A stretch of 64,000 nucleotides of DNA from Mesorhizobium jarvisii (GCF_003601985.1 NZ_QZXA01000004.1:450004-514003), one strand, 5' to 3'; positions 44,987-54,307 are shown, counted from the stretch's first letter. Program-made: numbers and translations. Notes: generated by a model not told the origin, from the sequence alone.

Positions 44987-45657
44987 GAGACCGCCCGCAG
45001 AAGATAGCCGAGGTTGCGGATCGCCCGGATCTCGATGCCGGCGGCGACATCGTCGAGCTTGCGGCGCAGCCGCGAAATATGCGCATCGAGCGCATTGGAG
45101 CCGATCTCGTCGTCGAACGCGTAGACGGCCTCTTCTAGCGCGCTGCGCATGATGGTCCGGCCCGGCCGGCGGATCAGCGTTTCAAGCACCAGCCTCTCGC
45201 GCCGCGGCAGATCGAGCGCCTGGTCCTCGATCAGCGCCTCGCGATGGCGGAAATCATAGGTGAGGCGGCCGACCATCGTCTGGTTGGCGCGCGAGGTGAA
45301 CGAGCGCCGGTGCAAGGCATGAAGCCGCGCGACGAGTTCCACCGTGGCGAGGGGCTTGACCATGTAATCGTCGGCGCCGGCATCGAGCCCGGCGACCCGG
45401 TCGTCCAACCCGCTCATCGCCGTCAGTGCGATGACAGGCACATCCAGATGCAAGGCACGCAGGCGCTGTATGAGGTTGAGACCGTCGCCATCCGGTAGCC
45501 GGCGGTCCAGCACCACCGCGTCGTGATAGCCCAGGCGGGCCATCGCCTCGGCATCGGCCAATGTCGCTGCATGGTCGACGATGATGTCCACACGCTCGAG
45601 CGCGGCCTTCAGCACGGAGGCCATTTCCGGTTCGTCCTCGATCAACAGGACGCGCAT
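44983..45657 (-). CDS. OmpR-type response regulator
   Basis: The 224-residue regulator has a receiver domain with phosphorylation site D51 (AVVLDRRLPDGDG) and a C-terminal winged helix (DLPRRERLVLETLIRRPG, then NALDAHISRLRRKLDD). It is the partner of the kinase at 43556, which follows with a 4-bp overlap. Target genes are unknown; the neighbouring lipoprotein and barrel genes are candidates. Confidence 0.94.
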   Translation of the reverse strand: MRVLLIEDEPEMASVLKAALERVDIIVDHAATLADAEAMARLGYHDAVVLDRRLPDGDGLNLIQRLRALHLDVPVIALTAMSGLDDRVAGLDAGADDYMVKPLATVELVARLHALHRRSFTSRANQTMVGRLTYDFRHREALIEDQALDLPRRERLVLETLIRRPGRTIMRSALEEAVYAFDDEIGSNALDAHISRLRRKLDDVAAGIEIRAIRNLGYLLRAVS

Positions 45658-45706
45658 GAATAGTCTCCTTTATCCGCGGCCAGTCGGGGTCTCCGGCCGC
45701 GGCGAT

Positions 45707-46093
45707 TCATTCGCATTCCAGCTTTGGCTGGCGGAAATTGGTGATGAACCAGCGACCGCCGGAAGCGCGGGCATAGAATGTGTAGAAGCATTCCTGACGC
45801 TCGATATAGCCGGGCGTCTCGGTCTCTTCATAGACGGTTCCGTGCTTTGTCTCGCGAACCTCGCCGCTCGATGTTCCGGAAACCGCTGACGTCGACAACT
45901 TGCGCCACTGATAGGCGCGCTCACCCTGGCCAAGATCGACGATCGCCGTGGGCGGACCATAATCAAGGACGACCGATTCGACCGGCTGCCCGACATAGTT
46001 CTTCATGATGTCGGAGGCACAGCCTGCGAGCGCGATTGCGATGAAGAAGACCTTCGGGGCCTGTGTCAGGAGGCTGGCGCCATGCTTGGACAT
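45707..46093 (-). CDS. Small lipoprotein
   Basis: The 128-residue protein has a lipoprotein signal, with lipobox ALAGC at about residue 22-26, followed by DYGPPTAIVDLGQGERAYQW, resembling SmpA/OmlA-like outer-membrane lipoprotein patterns. A cysteine pair (ECFYTF; LECE) near the end could form a disulfide. ATG at 46093 is chosen; another ATG at 46111 is possible. Function is unknown. Confidence 0.72.
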   Translation of the reverse strand: MSKHGASLLTQAPKVFFIAIALAGCASDIMKNYVGQPVESVVLDYGPPTAIVDLGQGERAYQWRKLSTSAVSGTSSGEVRETKHGTVYEETETPGYIERQECFYTFYARASGGRWFITNFRQPKLECE

Positions 46094-46221
46094 ATTGGAA
46101 CAGATTCCCATGGTGAAAAATTCACGCACGGACCTAGATCGCGAAGATTGCATCGACATTGCAGGGACGCGTGGGAAGGGCGCCATTGCGGAAAAAGCCG
46201 CTGTGCGGTGGACATCGAGAC

Positions 46222-46261
46222 ACCGGATTGCGCGATGCCCAGCGGCATCGTGCAATCCGGT
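46222..46261. repeat. Long stem after the outer-membrane barrel gene
   Basis: An 18-bp stem with one mismatch (ACCGGATTGC...GATGCC and GGCATC...GCAATCCGGT) closes a 4-base loop, 9 bases beyond the stop of the barrel gene (minus strand). No T-run follows, so it is more likely an mRNA-stabilising end than an intrinsic terminator. Confidence 0.7.
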
Positions 46262-46270
46262 TCGCCCGTA

Positions 46271-46888
46271 CTAGAACCGGTAGTTGATGCCGGCCTTCAG
46301 TTCATGACTACCGATCGTCGTCTTCGACGTGCCAAGAGCCGATGTCGTCTCGACGCCGGGGGTGCGGACATAGTCGTACTCGACCTTGGCGGACAGCCCG
46401 CCGGCGAAGCCCTGCTCGATGCCGGCGCCCAGGAGGTAGCCGACCTTCCATTCGTCGGTGCTGCTGACGTTGTCGCCCTTGTCGAACTTGGTCAGAGCCA
46501 CACCGCCGGTGCCAAACAGCAGCGTCTGGTCGAAGCTCAATCCAGCCTTGGCCTTGGCGGCACCGCGCCATTTCTCCTTGATCTTGCCGCCCCGGACGTC
46601 GTGTTCGGCGCCGCCCAGATAAGAGCCTTCGATCTCGGCGCCGAGAACGGCGGGACCCATTTGCTGGTTGTAGCCGGCCTGGACGCCGCCGCTGAAGCCA
46701 TTGCGGCCTGCAAACGGGTTTGGCATCCCGGTGAACGCCGTGCCGCCATGGACGCCGACATAGGCGCCGCTCCACTGGAAGGCGGGCGGGTCGTTGTAGG
46801 TGGGTGAAAGGTCGGCGGCCATCGCCGGCCCGAGAAGGCAAAAGGCGAGGCCAGCCGCCGTCAGGACGATCTTTACTCGAGAGGACAC
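46271..46888 (-). CDS. Outer-membrane beta-barrel protein (Omp25/31-like)
   Basis: The 205-residue protein has a signal peptide (IVLTAAGLAFCLLGPAMA), then alternating beta strands typical of small rhizobial barrels: FQWSGAYVGVHGGTAF, GFSGGVQAGYNQQM, VLGAEIEGSYLGG, and a final HELKAGINYRF with terminal aromatic residue. The GTG at 46888 is chosen because GGAG lies 8 bases upstream; a TTG at 46921 is the alternative. Confidence 0.87.
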   Translation of the reverse strand: MSSRVKIVLTAAGLAFCLLGPAMAADLSPTYNDPPAFQWSGAYVGVHGGTAFTGMPNPFAGRNGFSGGVQAGYNQQMGPAVLGAEIEGSYLGGAEHDVRGGKIKEKWRGAAKAKAGLSFDQTLLFGTGGVALTKFDKGDNVSSTDEWKVGYLLGAGIEQGFAGGLSAKVEYDYVRTPGVETTSALGTSKTTIGSHELKAGINYRF

Positions 46889-47324
46889 AGCATTACTCCA
46901 ACACAAACGCGCATCCAGCAATCGACACGCAGGTTAACTCCCGAGGAGCTTGGCCGTTAGGGCGGTCAGGCTCCGGTTTGGTGTCTTTCAGGGGTGGCTG
47001 CACGGTCCTGAGACTGGCGTTCGCCAGCTGTGGTAGGGGGGCGGAGCGCCGCGCAACCAGTCACCTGAAAGACGCCGACTGTCTCGCAAGTGAAAATTGC
47101 ACGCACATTGCGCGAAATCGAAAAATGACGATTTTGTGCTTTATTTTCAACAAATTAAAATGATCTTGTTTACCTATATTAAAGAATTGCGAGCCGTCTG
47201 AGGCTCGGCGTCTCGATCACCTGTTCCAGGCTTCCCCGGGCACAACCGCGCTTGATGGATGGCCGCCAAGCACGTATCTCTGGGCCATGCCTCTGAGTCT
47301 GGGCATCTCAATCGGGAGACGACC
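46889..47324. other. Intergenic region with AT-rich stretch and long inverted repeat
   Basis: This 436-base stretch has no convincing gene. An inverted repeat pairs GTCTTTCAGG (46983-46992) with CCTGAAAGAC (47064-47073). From about 47085 to 47190 the sequence is unusually AT-rich. TATATT at 47175-47180 could be a -10 element. It may contain the promoters of the barrel gene (left) and the small membrane protein (right). Confidence 0.5.
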
Positions 47325-47588
47325 TTGTCCGCACTGACGCGCTTCCTCGGCGACTCGCCGCTCAGGGTGATCCTGAAGCTGCTGGTGGTGTCGTTCCTCG
47401 TCGGCCTTGTCATGAATGCCTTCGGCTGGTCGCCGATGGATGTCTTCTACGGCATCCAAAAGTTCTTTATCGACCTCTGGAACCTGGGCTTCCACGCCAT
47501 TGACCGCTTCCTCGGCTACATCCTGCTTGGTGCCGCGATCGTCGTGCCGGCTTTCATCCTGCTCAGGATCGCCAACTATCGGAAATGA
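47325..47588 (+). CDS. Small membrane protein (DUF6460-like)
   Basis: The 87-residue protein has two predicted helices (VILKLLVVSFLVGLVMNAFG; GYILLGAAIVVPAFILLRI). It matches the pattern of a small conserved Hyphomicrobiales membrane family. The TTG at 47325 is preferred because CGGGAG lies just upstream and it begins directly at SALTRFLGDSPLRV; an ATG at 47259 would add 22 residues. Function is unknown. Confidence 0.65.
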   Translation: MSALTRFLGDSPLRVILKLLVVSFLVGLVMNAFGWSPMDVFYGIQKFFIDLWNLGFHAIDRFLGYILLGAAIVVPAFILLRIANYRK

Positions 47589-47601
47589 CTTTTAGAGCAA
47601 T

Positions 47602-48504
47602 CTAGGCGCAGGCCGAGGCAACCTCGAACAGGATGGCGTGCCGTGCGGCAAGGGCCGGCACATCAGTGGAATAGCCGCCGCCGATGACGCCGCAGACCGG
47701 AATGCCGAGCGCACGAAAATGGCCGATGACCATCTCGTCGCGGGCGCGCAGGCCGTCATTGGAAAGCGCCAGCCTGCCAAGCCGGTCCTCGGCGTGGACG
47801 TCGACGCCCGCATTGTAGAAAACGATGTCCCAGCGCGCCCGGGCCGACAGCTCCGGCAGGATCGTGGCCAGCCTCCGGAGATAGCCGGCATCGCCCGTGC
47901 CGTCGGGAAGCGCGATGTCGAGATCGGAGGCGATCTTGCGCACGGGATAGTTGCGCTCGCCATGCATGGAGAAGGTGAACACGCCTGGCTCGTCTCCCAG
48001 AATGTCCGCGGTGCCATCGCCCTGATGCACGTCGAGATCGACGACCAGGATGTTTTGCGCGGCACCCTCGCCGAGCAGCACCAGCGAGGCGACGGCAACG
48101 TCGTTGAAGGTGCAGAAGCCGGCGCCTTGCGCGCGCCGCGCATGATGGCTGCCGCCCGCGGTGTTGCAGGCGATGCCATGGCGCAAGGCGAGCCGCGCCG
48201 CCAGCATCGTGCCGCCGGTGGCAAGCTGCGCGCGCAGCGAAACGCGGGGGCCGACCGGAAAGCCGATCTCGCGTTCGATTTTTTCCGGCACCGAACAGCT
48301 GATGACCTGGTCGACATAGTCGGCGGCATGGGCAAGCTTCAACCATGATGCAGGCGCCGGCTCAGCCGTGTTGAGCGCTTCAGGCCTGGCCAGGCCGCGT
48401 GCGCGCAAAGCCTCCATCAGCAGCGGGTACTTGCTCATCGGGAAGCGATGGTTGGTGGCAAAGCCGGCGTCGTAGTCGGGGTGGTGGACGATCTGCAGGG
48501 GCAT
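47602..48504 (-). CDS. Histone-deacetylase-family amidohydrolase
   Basis: The 300-residue enzyme belongs to the bacterial HDAC/acetylpolyamine amidohydrolase superfamily. It has HHARRAQGAGFCTFNDVAVA, zinc ligands in VVDLDVHQGDGT, and a third ligand in NAGVDVHAEDRLG, plus IGGGYS at the end. It should remove acetyl groups from polyamines or proteins. Start at ATG 48504 (MPLQIVHHPDYD). It is divergent from the MATE gene. Confidence 0.9.
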   Translation of the reverse strand: MPLQIVHHPDYDAGFATNHRFPMSKYPLLMEALRARGLARPEALNTAEPAPASWLKLAHAADYVDQVISCSVPEKIEREIGFPVGPRVSLRAQLATGGTMLAARLALRHGIACNTAGGSHHARRAQGAGFCTFNDVAVASLVLLGEGAAQNILVVDLDVHQGDGTADILGDEPGVFTFSMHGERNYPVRKIASDLDIALPDGTGDAGYLRRLATILPELSARARWDIVFYNAGVDVHAEDRLGRLALSNDGLRARDEMVIGHFRALGIPVCGVIGGGYSTDVPALAARHAILFEVASACA

Positions 48505-48637
48505 GAACAGAATCCGGCGGCTTCGCGCCAGACCGGGATTTCGGTTGGCCATCGCGGGAAGAATGATTGCGCGGTGGGCGGAAAATGGGGCACATCGGCT
48601 CTTCGATCAAGCCGCAAATCAGCAAGGCAGCAATCCC

Positions 48638-49978
48638 TTGGACAAGGGCGCAACTCCAGTCGACGCCAGATCTTTTGTCGTCACCAACCGTTCCGTGCTC
48701 GCCATAGCGGTGCCAATGACGCTCGCCTATTTGACCACGCCGATGCTCGGCCTGGTCGACACGGCTGTTGTCGGCCAGTTCGGCGACGCGGCTCTTCTCG
48801 GCGGCCTTGCTGCGGGCGCGCTCGTTTTCGACGTCGTCTTCACCAGCTTCAATTTCCTGCGTTCTGGCACCACCGGCCTCGTTGCCCAGGCTTTCGGGCG
48901 TGGCGACGCGCTGGAGGAACAGGCGGTGTTCTGGCGCGCCGTGCTGATCGCGGTCGTTGCCGGCATCGTGCTGGCGGCGCTTTCGCCGCTGATCGCCATC
49001 GCAGGCCAATGGTTCATGGGCGCCGAACCGCGCGTCAGCGAGGCGATGGGCGTCTACATCAGGATCAGGCTGCTTGCCGCACCGTTCTCGCTGATCAATT
49101 ACGCCATTCTCGGCTATGTGTTGGGGCGTGGCGAGGGCGGGCTCGGCCTTGTGCTGCAACTGGTGCTCAACGGCATCAACATCGCGCTCTGCTTCCTGCT
49201 TGGCCTGGAGCTTGGCTGGGGCGTTGCCGGCGTCGCCTGGGCGACCGTCACGGGCGAATTCCTGGCCATGCTGCTGGGTCTCGCCATCGTGGTCCGCCGC
49301 TTCCGCGCGACCTCGCCCTTGCCGCGCCATCGGCTGCTCGACATGGCCGCCTTCCTGCGCATGCTGTCGCTCAACCGCGATATCATGATCCGCTCGTTCT
49401 CGCTGCTTGCCGCCTTCGCACTGTTCACCCGCCAGGGCGCGCAGTTCGGCACGGTGACGTTGGCCGCCAACGCGGTGTTGATGAACTTCTTCCTTGTCGC
49501 CGGCTATTTCCTCGACGGATTTGCCACCGCGGCCGAGCAGCTCGCGGGCCGCGCCGTCGGCGCGCGCGCCGAACAGCCCTTCCGGCAGGCGGTGCGGCTG
49601 ACCCTGTTCTGGGGGTTAGGGCTGGCCGGCGCCGCGACCCTGGTGCTGCTGTCGGCAGGCGCCAATCTGGTCGCCATCGTCACAACCTCGCAGGAGGTGC
49701 GCTCCGTGGCCGACATCTATTTGCCCTGGGCGGCGTTCACCGCGCTGAGCGGCGTGCTGGCGTTCCAGATGGATGGCGTCTTCATCGGCGCAACCTGGTC
49801 GCGCGACATGCGCAACATGATGTTGCTGTCGTTCCTGGTCTTTGCCGTCGCGCTGCTGACGCTGGCGCCTGCCTTCGGCAATCATGGCCTGTGGGCGGCG
49901 CTGCACGTTTTTCTGCTGGCGCGCGGTTTCAGCCTGCTGACCATTTTGCGGCTGCGGGTGCGGACGGCGTTCAGCTGA
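48638..49978 (+). CDS. MATE family efflux transporter (DinF-like)
   Basis: The 446-residue protein has about twelve helices and the MATE repeats (MTLAYLTTPMLGLVDTAVVGQFG; GTTGLVAQAFGRGD; QFGTVTLAANAVLMNFFLVAGYFLDGFATAAEQLAG). It likely exports drugs or metabolites using an ion gradient. A TTG at 48638 with AAGG upstream is chosen because it puts the first helix near the N-terminus and gives the usual length; ATGs at 48503 and 48563 are alternatives. Its end overlaps pyrD by 8 bp. Confidence 0.88.
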   Translation: MDKGATPVDARSFVVTNRSVLAIAVPMTLAYLTTPMLGLVDTAVVGQFGDAALLGGLAAGALVFDVVFTSFNFLRSGTTGLVAQAFGRGDALEEQAVFWRAVLIAVVAGIVLAALSPLIAIAGQWFMGAEPRVSEAMGVYIRIRLLAAPFSLINYAILGYVLGRGEGGLGLVLQLVLNGINIALCFLLGLELGWGVAGVAWATVTGEFLAMLLGLAIVVRRFRATSPLPRHRLLDMAAFLRMLSLNRDIMIRSFSLLAAFALFTRQGAQFGTVTLAANAVLMNFFLVAGYFLDGFATAAEQLAGRAVGARAEQPFRQAVRLTLFWGLGLAGAATLVLLSAGANLVAIVTTSQEVRSVADIYLPWAAFTALSGVLAFQMDGVFIGATWSRDMRNMMLLSFLVFAVALLTLAPAFGNHGLWAALHVFLLARGFSLLTILRLRVRTAFS

Positions 49979-51050
49979 GCGGCTTGGACGCCCACCGATC
50001 GAGGTGGCTGTCGCGCAATTCGCCAATGGACTTCAACCGCTCCGCCTCGCAAAAGCGTGCCATGCCGGCGACGATACGGCCCGGCAGCGCGGGTCCGGCA
50101 TAGATCATGCCGGTGTAGAGCTGCACCAGATCGGCTCCGGCGCGGATTTTCTCCAGCGTGGTCTCGGCGGAATCGACGCCGCCGACCCCGATGATGGCGA
50201 TGCCCGGCCCGAGCAGCTTGCGCATCTTCGCCAGCACGGTGGTCGAGCGTTCGAACAGCGGTTTTCCCGAAAGCCCGCCGGTTTCGCGTGCGACGTCGCC
50301 GCTGCGCAGCGGCGGCCGCGAAATGGTGGTGTTGGAGACGATGATGCCGTCGATCCGTTTTTCAATAACCTCGGCGGCGATATCCTCCAGCTCGGCCTCG
50401 ACCAGATCCGGCGCGATCTTGAGGAAAATGGGCGGCTGGGCTGCGGCTGACGCACGCGCGGCCATGACACGCGACAAGAGTTCGCCGAGCTGCTCGCGTG
50501 CTTGCATGTTGCGCAGGCCGGGCGTGTTGGGCGAGGAGATGTTGACCGTGAGGTAGCTGGCATAGGGGGCAAAGCGGGTGACGCCGCGCTCATAGTCGCC
50601 GATGCGATCGGCGCTGTCCTTGTTGGCGCCGATGTTGACGCCGACAATGCCGGAACGTCCCTTGCGCGCGGCAAGGCGTCTTTCAGCCGCCGCATGACCT
50701 TCATTGTTGAAGCCCAGCCGGTTGATCACGGCTTCATCCGCCGTCAGCCGGAAGATGCGCGGCTTCGGATTGCCGGCCTGCGACAGCGGCGTGACGGTGC
50801 CGACCTCGGCAAAGCCGAAGCCAAGGCCAAGCAGTGCGTCGGGCACCTCGGCATTCTTGTCGTATCCGGCCGCCATGCCGAGCGGGTTGGGGAAATCGAG
50901 GCCGCAAAGGCTGACCTTCAGCCTGATGTCGCGCACCGTCCGCACGCCGGCCGGCAGGCCGCAGCGCAGCGCTGCGATCGACAGGCCGTGCGCGGTTTCA
51001 GGATCGAAGGTGAACAGCAGTTTCTGGCCGAGCCGGTCGAGCACGCTCAT
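49971..51050 (-). CDS. pyrD: Dihydroorotate dehydrogenase (quinone), class 2
   Basis: The 359-residue membrane-associated flavoenzyme oxidises dihydroorotate in pyrimidine synthesis. It has the class 2 N-terminal helix (LDRLGQKLLFTFDPETAHG), GLDFPNPLGMAAGYDKNAE, INRLGFNNEGH, VNISSPNTPGLR with active-site serine region, and IIGVGGVDSAETTLEKI. Its start overlaps the DUF952 gene stop by 4 bp. ATG at 51050 is clear. Confidence 0.95.
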   Translation of the reverse strand: MSVLDRLGQKLLFTFDPETAHGLSIAALRCGLPAGVRTVRDIRLKVSLCGLDFPNPLGMAAGYDKNAEVPDALLGLGFGFAEVGTVTPLSQAGNPKPRIFRLTADEAVINRLGFNNEGHAAAERRLAARKGRSGIVGVNIGANKDSADRIGDYERGVTRFAPYASYLTVNISSPNTPGLRNMQAREQLGELLSRVMAARASAAAQPPIFLKIAPDLVEAELEDIAAEVIEKRIDGIIVSNTTISRPPLRSGDVARETGGLSGKPLFERSTTVLAKMRKLLGPGIAIIGVGGVDSAETTLEKIRAGADLVQLYTGMIYAGPALPGRIVAGMARFCEAERLKSIGELRDSHLDRWASKPLS

Positions 51051-51397
51051 TGCCCCTCCAACGGCGGGAATTGATGCGTACCGTCGGCACCGAGCGGCAG
51101 CGGCCGCACCCATTTGACGGTATCCAGCTCCAGCACACCGTAAAGATGCGGAAACAGCGCGCCGCCGCGTGAAACCTCGTATTTCAGGGCGTCGCCCAGG
51201 CTGACTTCGTCGACGGCGACCAGCAGAAGGTCTGTCTGGCCGGAAAAATGCCTTGCCGCGGTTTCCCGGACCTGCGCCGCCGTGGAGAAATGTATGAAGC
51301 CGTCGGCGACGTCGATCGGCGCGCCGGTGAAGCGGCCACTGGCTTCGGCCTCGCGCCAAAGCGCTTGCGGGGTTATCTTGTAGATAAACTGAGACAT
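51047..51397 (-). CDS. DUF952 family protein
   Basis: The 116-residue protein begins MSQFIYKITPQALWREAEASG and contains the DUF952 landmarks DGFIHFSTAAQV and GALFPHLYGVLELD. The function of the family is unknown. It overlaps pyrD by ATGA, so the two are translationally coupled. The ATG at 51397 fits the family start. Confidence 0.9.
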   Translation of the reverse strand: MSQFIYKITPQALWREAEASGRFTGAPIDVADGFIHFSTAAQVRETAARHFSGQTDLLLVAVDEVSLGDALKYEVSRGGALFPHLYGVLELDTVKWVRPLPLGADGTHQFPPLEGQ

Positions 51398-51504
51398 GGT
51401 TGCGCTATAGTCCGAACCAGTCGTGCGGGGAAGACCACGCCAAAGGTCTTCGCCATTTCCGGCGCAAACATGCGATATTTCAAGCCTTGGCCATGGAGGA
51501 CAAC

Positions 51505-51939
51505 ATGCGTCTGCAACACATCTTGATCCCCGCCGCGCTGGTTTCACTGGTCGCGGTATCTGCTTATTCGGAAGAGACCGACCGCTACCGGCTGGAAAAA
51601 TCCGCCAACGGCTATGTCCGCATGGACACGCAGACCGGTGCGATGTCGATCTGCGAGGAACGCTCGGGTCAGCTCGTCTGCAAGGTGGCGGCCGACGAAC
51701 GCGCCGCGTTCCAGGACGAAATCGACCGCCTGCAGACCTCGATGAAGGCAATGGACGAGCGCGTCACCAAGCTGGAGAATTCGCTCTCCGCCCGCCTCGA
51801 ATCGAAACTGCCGAGCGAGGAGGATTTCAACAAGACGATGAGCTATATGGAGCGCTTCCTGCGCGGCTTCATGGGCATCGTCAAGGATATGGACAAGGAC
51901 AATGGCGGCGGCGCCCAGCTCAACTCGCAGAAGACCTGA
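51505..51939 (+). CDS. Periplasmic coiled-coil protein of unknown function
   Basis: The 144-residue protein has a signal peptide (LIPAALVSLVAVSAYS), a Cys-containing segment (MSICEERSGQLVCKV) that could form a disulfide, and a coiled coil (DEIDRLQTSMKAMDERVTKL) in the middle. No known domain is recognised. GGAGGA is just before the ATG. It is divergent from the DUF952/pyrD pair. Confidence 0.7.
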   Translation: MRLQHILIPAALVSLVAVSAYSEETDRYRLEKSANGYVRMDTQTGAMSICEERSGQLVCKVAADERAAFQDEIDRLQTSMKAMDERVTKLENSLSARLESKLPSEEDFNKTMSYMERFLRGFMGIVKDMDKDNGGGAQLNSQKT

Positions 51940-52121
51940 GCTTCCGGCAGCGCCGCGCGTCCTTTTGGACGCGCAAAGGACGCTGTAGCACTTTGATCTT
52001 GCGAAGTAGGGAAAACGCGGCGCGCTGGTTTTGCCGCTTGAAAACAGCGCGCTGCCCCTCATAATCGTCCGACTGGTCCCGAAAAGCTTAAAAATCATCG
52101 ACGGGATTCGGGGAGGAACAT

Positions 52122-52781
52122 TTGCCGTCAGGCTATTCTTTCGTCATCGCCGACGATCACCCGCTGTTTCGCGGCGCGCTGCGCGAGGCGCTTGCCGGCA
52201 TCGGCAATGTCGCCGCCATCCACGAGGCCGGCGATTTCGAAAGCGCCAAGGCATTGGTCGTGGCCAATGAGGATGTCGATCTGGTGCTGCTCGATTTGTC
52301 GATGCCGGGCGCCAGCGGCCTCTCCGGCTTGGTTTCGCTGCGCGGCATTCATCCTGCGGTACCGCTGATCGTGGTCTCGGCGCATGACGATCCGGCGACC
52401 ATCAGGCGGGCGCTCGATCTCGGCGCATCCGGCTTCATCTCCAAATCGGCCAGCATGGAGGAGATCCGCAACGCCGTGCAATCGGTGCTGGCCGGCGACA
52501 TCGCCGCGCCCGTCGGCGTCGATCTCGGTGTCGAGCGCGATCCCGAAATATCGGACCTGATCAAGCGGCTGCAGGCGCTGACGCCGCAGCAGACCCGCGT
52601 GCTCGGCATGCTGGCCGAAGGCTTGCTCAACAAGCAGATCGCCTATGAGCTCGGCGTTTCCGAGGCGACCATCAAGGCGCATGTCTCGGCCATCCTGCAG
52701 AAGCTCGGCGTCGACAGCCGCACCCAGGCGGTGATCCTTCTGTCCAAGATCGGCACCGACCCGTTGCAGACCAACAGCTGA
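52122..52781 (+). CDS. NarL/FixJ-type response regulator
   Basis: The 219-residue regulator has a receiver domain with phosphorylation site D58 (LVLLDLSMPGASG) and a LuxR helix-turn-helix (LTPQQTRVLGMLAEGLLNKQ, LGVSEATIKAHVSAILQKLG). It starts with TTG at 52122, preceded by GGGAGGA at good spacing. No kinase gene is adjacent, so its partner is elsewhere. Confidence 0.92.
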   Translation: MPSGYSFVIADDHPLFRGALREALAGIGNVAAIHEAGDFESAKALVVANEDVDLVLLDLSMPGASGLSGLVSLRGIHPAVPLIVVSAHDDPATIRRALDLGASGFISKSASMEEIRNAVQSVLAGDIAAPVGVDLGVERDPEISDLIKRLQALTPQQTRVLGMLAEGLLNKQIAYELGVSEATIKAHVSAILQKLGVDSRTQAVILLSKIGTDPLQTNS

Positions 52782-52798
52782 GCGTCTGCGTCGCCCGT

Positions 52799-54307
52799 TC
52801 AATCGGGACACTGAACCTCCGTCCGCACAGGTCGGGCGTTGAAGCTCACGAAGCTGATGGCGGCCATGATCCAGACGCCGATGCCGCCATAGAGCATCAC
52901 CCAGCCAAAGCCGTTGCGCAGTGCATTGTGGACAACGGAATCGGCAAGACCGGGGTTGGGATTTCCGGCAGCGATCCCGTCGGCGAAGTGACGCAGCTGG
53001 CTGGGGTCGAGGTCGGGCAGTGCTGTGCTCAGATGCGCCAGCACGCCGCTTGCCAGGATGAAGCCCATCACCGCTATGTTCACCGCCAGCGAAACCATGC
53101 GGGCGCTCATGTCGATGCCCGAGGCCATGCCCGCCCGGCCGCTCGAAACGGAGCCCGTCGTGGTGTTGGTGACGGGCGTGTTGGTGATGCCAAGACCGGC
53201 TCCGGCGATCAGGCAGCCGGGCAACATCGTCAACCAGTCAGGCCGCGCGGCGGCGCTGCCGAACTTCATCAGGAAGAAACCGACGCCGATGAGGGCAAGC
53301 CCGGCCGGAATGATGATGCCGGGCTGGTAGCGCAGCGAAAGCCGCTCCGCCAAGGGCGGCATGACGAGCGTCGGCAGCGTGTAGGCAAGCAAGGCAAGAC
53401 CGGTCGAGACGCTGTCATAGCCCAGTCCGGCATGAAACCAGATCGGCAGGTAGATCATGAACGGCCAATAGGAGAGGTTCATCGCCGCCGAACCGACGAT
53501 GGCGCCCGAAAAGGGCCGGATCCGGAAGACCGAGAAGTCGAACATCGGCCGCTTGCTGACCCGCTCGGCGATGAAGAAGGCGATCAAGCTCGCGATCGAG
53601 AGGCCGAGGATCGTCAGCGCGGCCGGACTGGCGAAGCCGAGATCCGGTCCCTGCGTGATGTAGAAGACCAGGCAGAAGACCGACGGCGACAGCGTCACGA
53701 TGCCCGCAAGGTCGAGTTTGCCCGCCTCCGGATCCTTCGATTCGTGGACGCCGGTCCAGGCCAGCACGAACGCCACGGCCGTTGCCGGCACGTGGATGAG
53801 GAACACCCATTCCCAGGTCGAGACCGCGACGATGCCACCGCCGATGATGGGTCCGAAGCCGAGGCCGACACCGAAGATCACGCCCCACCAGCCCCAGGCG
53901 ACGGCGCGCTCACGCCCTTCCCTGAATTCGTGCGACAGCACCGCGAGTTGGCAGATCAGCATCGCGCCGCCGCTCAAACCCTGCAGGAACCTGGCCACGA
54001 TCAAGGTCGATACATCGTCCGCCAGGCCGCAGATCAGCGACGTCAGGCCGAAGGCGGCGATGGAGACCAGGAAGACGCGCTTGCGTCCGTAGCGGTCCGC
54101 GATGGTGCCGACCGCCATCAGCACGGTGGTGACCGCGATCGTGTAAGCGTTCATCACCCATTGCAATTGCCTGAAGTCGGCATGCAGCTCTTGCTCCAAT
54201 GTCGGCAGGATGGTGGGAATGCTCGAAATCTCCAGCCCGAACATCAGGCACGCCAGGCATGCGGCGGACAGAACGACGATGCCTCGACGGGTCAGGGCAG
54301 TGGGCAT
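52799..54307 (-). CDS. MFS drug efflux transporter (14-helix, DHA2 type)
   Basis: The 502-residue protein has the 14-helix layout of EmrB/QacA exporters. Motifs include GLEISSIPTILPTLEQEL, the loop AVGTIADRYGRKRVFLVSI, the motif-C-like GPIIGG, and the late GLGITNTPVTNTTTGSVSSG. It likely exports a toxic compound. ATG at 54307 (MPTALTRRGIVVL) is chosen. It is divergent from a LysR gene 135 bp away, which probably regulates it. Confidence 0.92.
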   Translation of the reverse strand: MPTALTRRGIVVLSAACLACLMFGLEISSIPTILPTLEQELHADFRQLQWVMNAYTIAVTTVLMAVGTIADRYGRKRVFLVSIAAFGLTSLICGLADDVSTLIVARFLQGLSGGAMLICQLAVLSHEFREGRERAVAWGWWGVIFGVGLGFGPIIGGGIVAVSTWEWVFLIHVPATAVAFVLAWTGVHESKDPEAGKLDLAGIVTLSPSVFCLVFYITQGPDLGFASPAALTILGLSIASLIAFFIAERVSKRPMFDFSVFRIRPFSGAIVGSAAMNLSYWPFMIYLPIWFHAGLGYDSVSTGLALLAYTLPTLVMPPLAERLSLRYQPGIIIPAGLALIGVGFFLMKFGSAAARPDWLTMLPGCLIAGAGLGITNTPVTNTTTGSVSSGRAGMASGIDMSARMVSLAVNIAVMGFILASGVLAHLSTALPDLDPSQLRHFADGIAAGNPNPGLADSVVHNALRNGFGWVMLYGGIGVWIMAAISFVSFNARPVRTEVQCPD

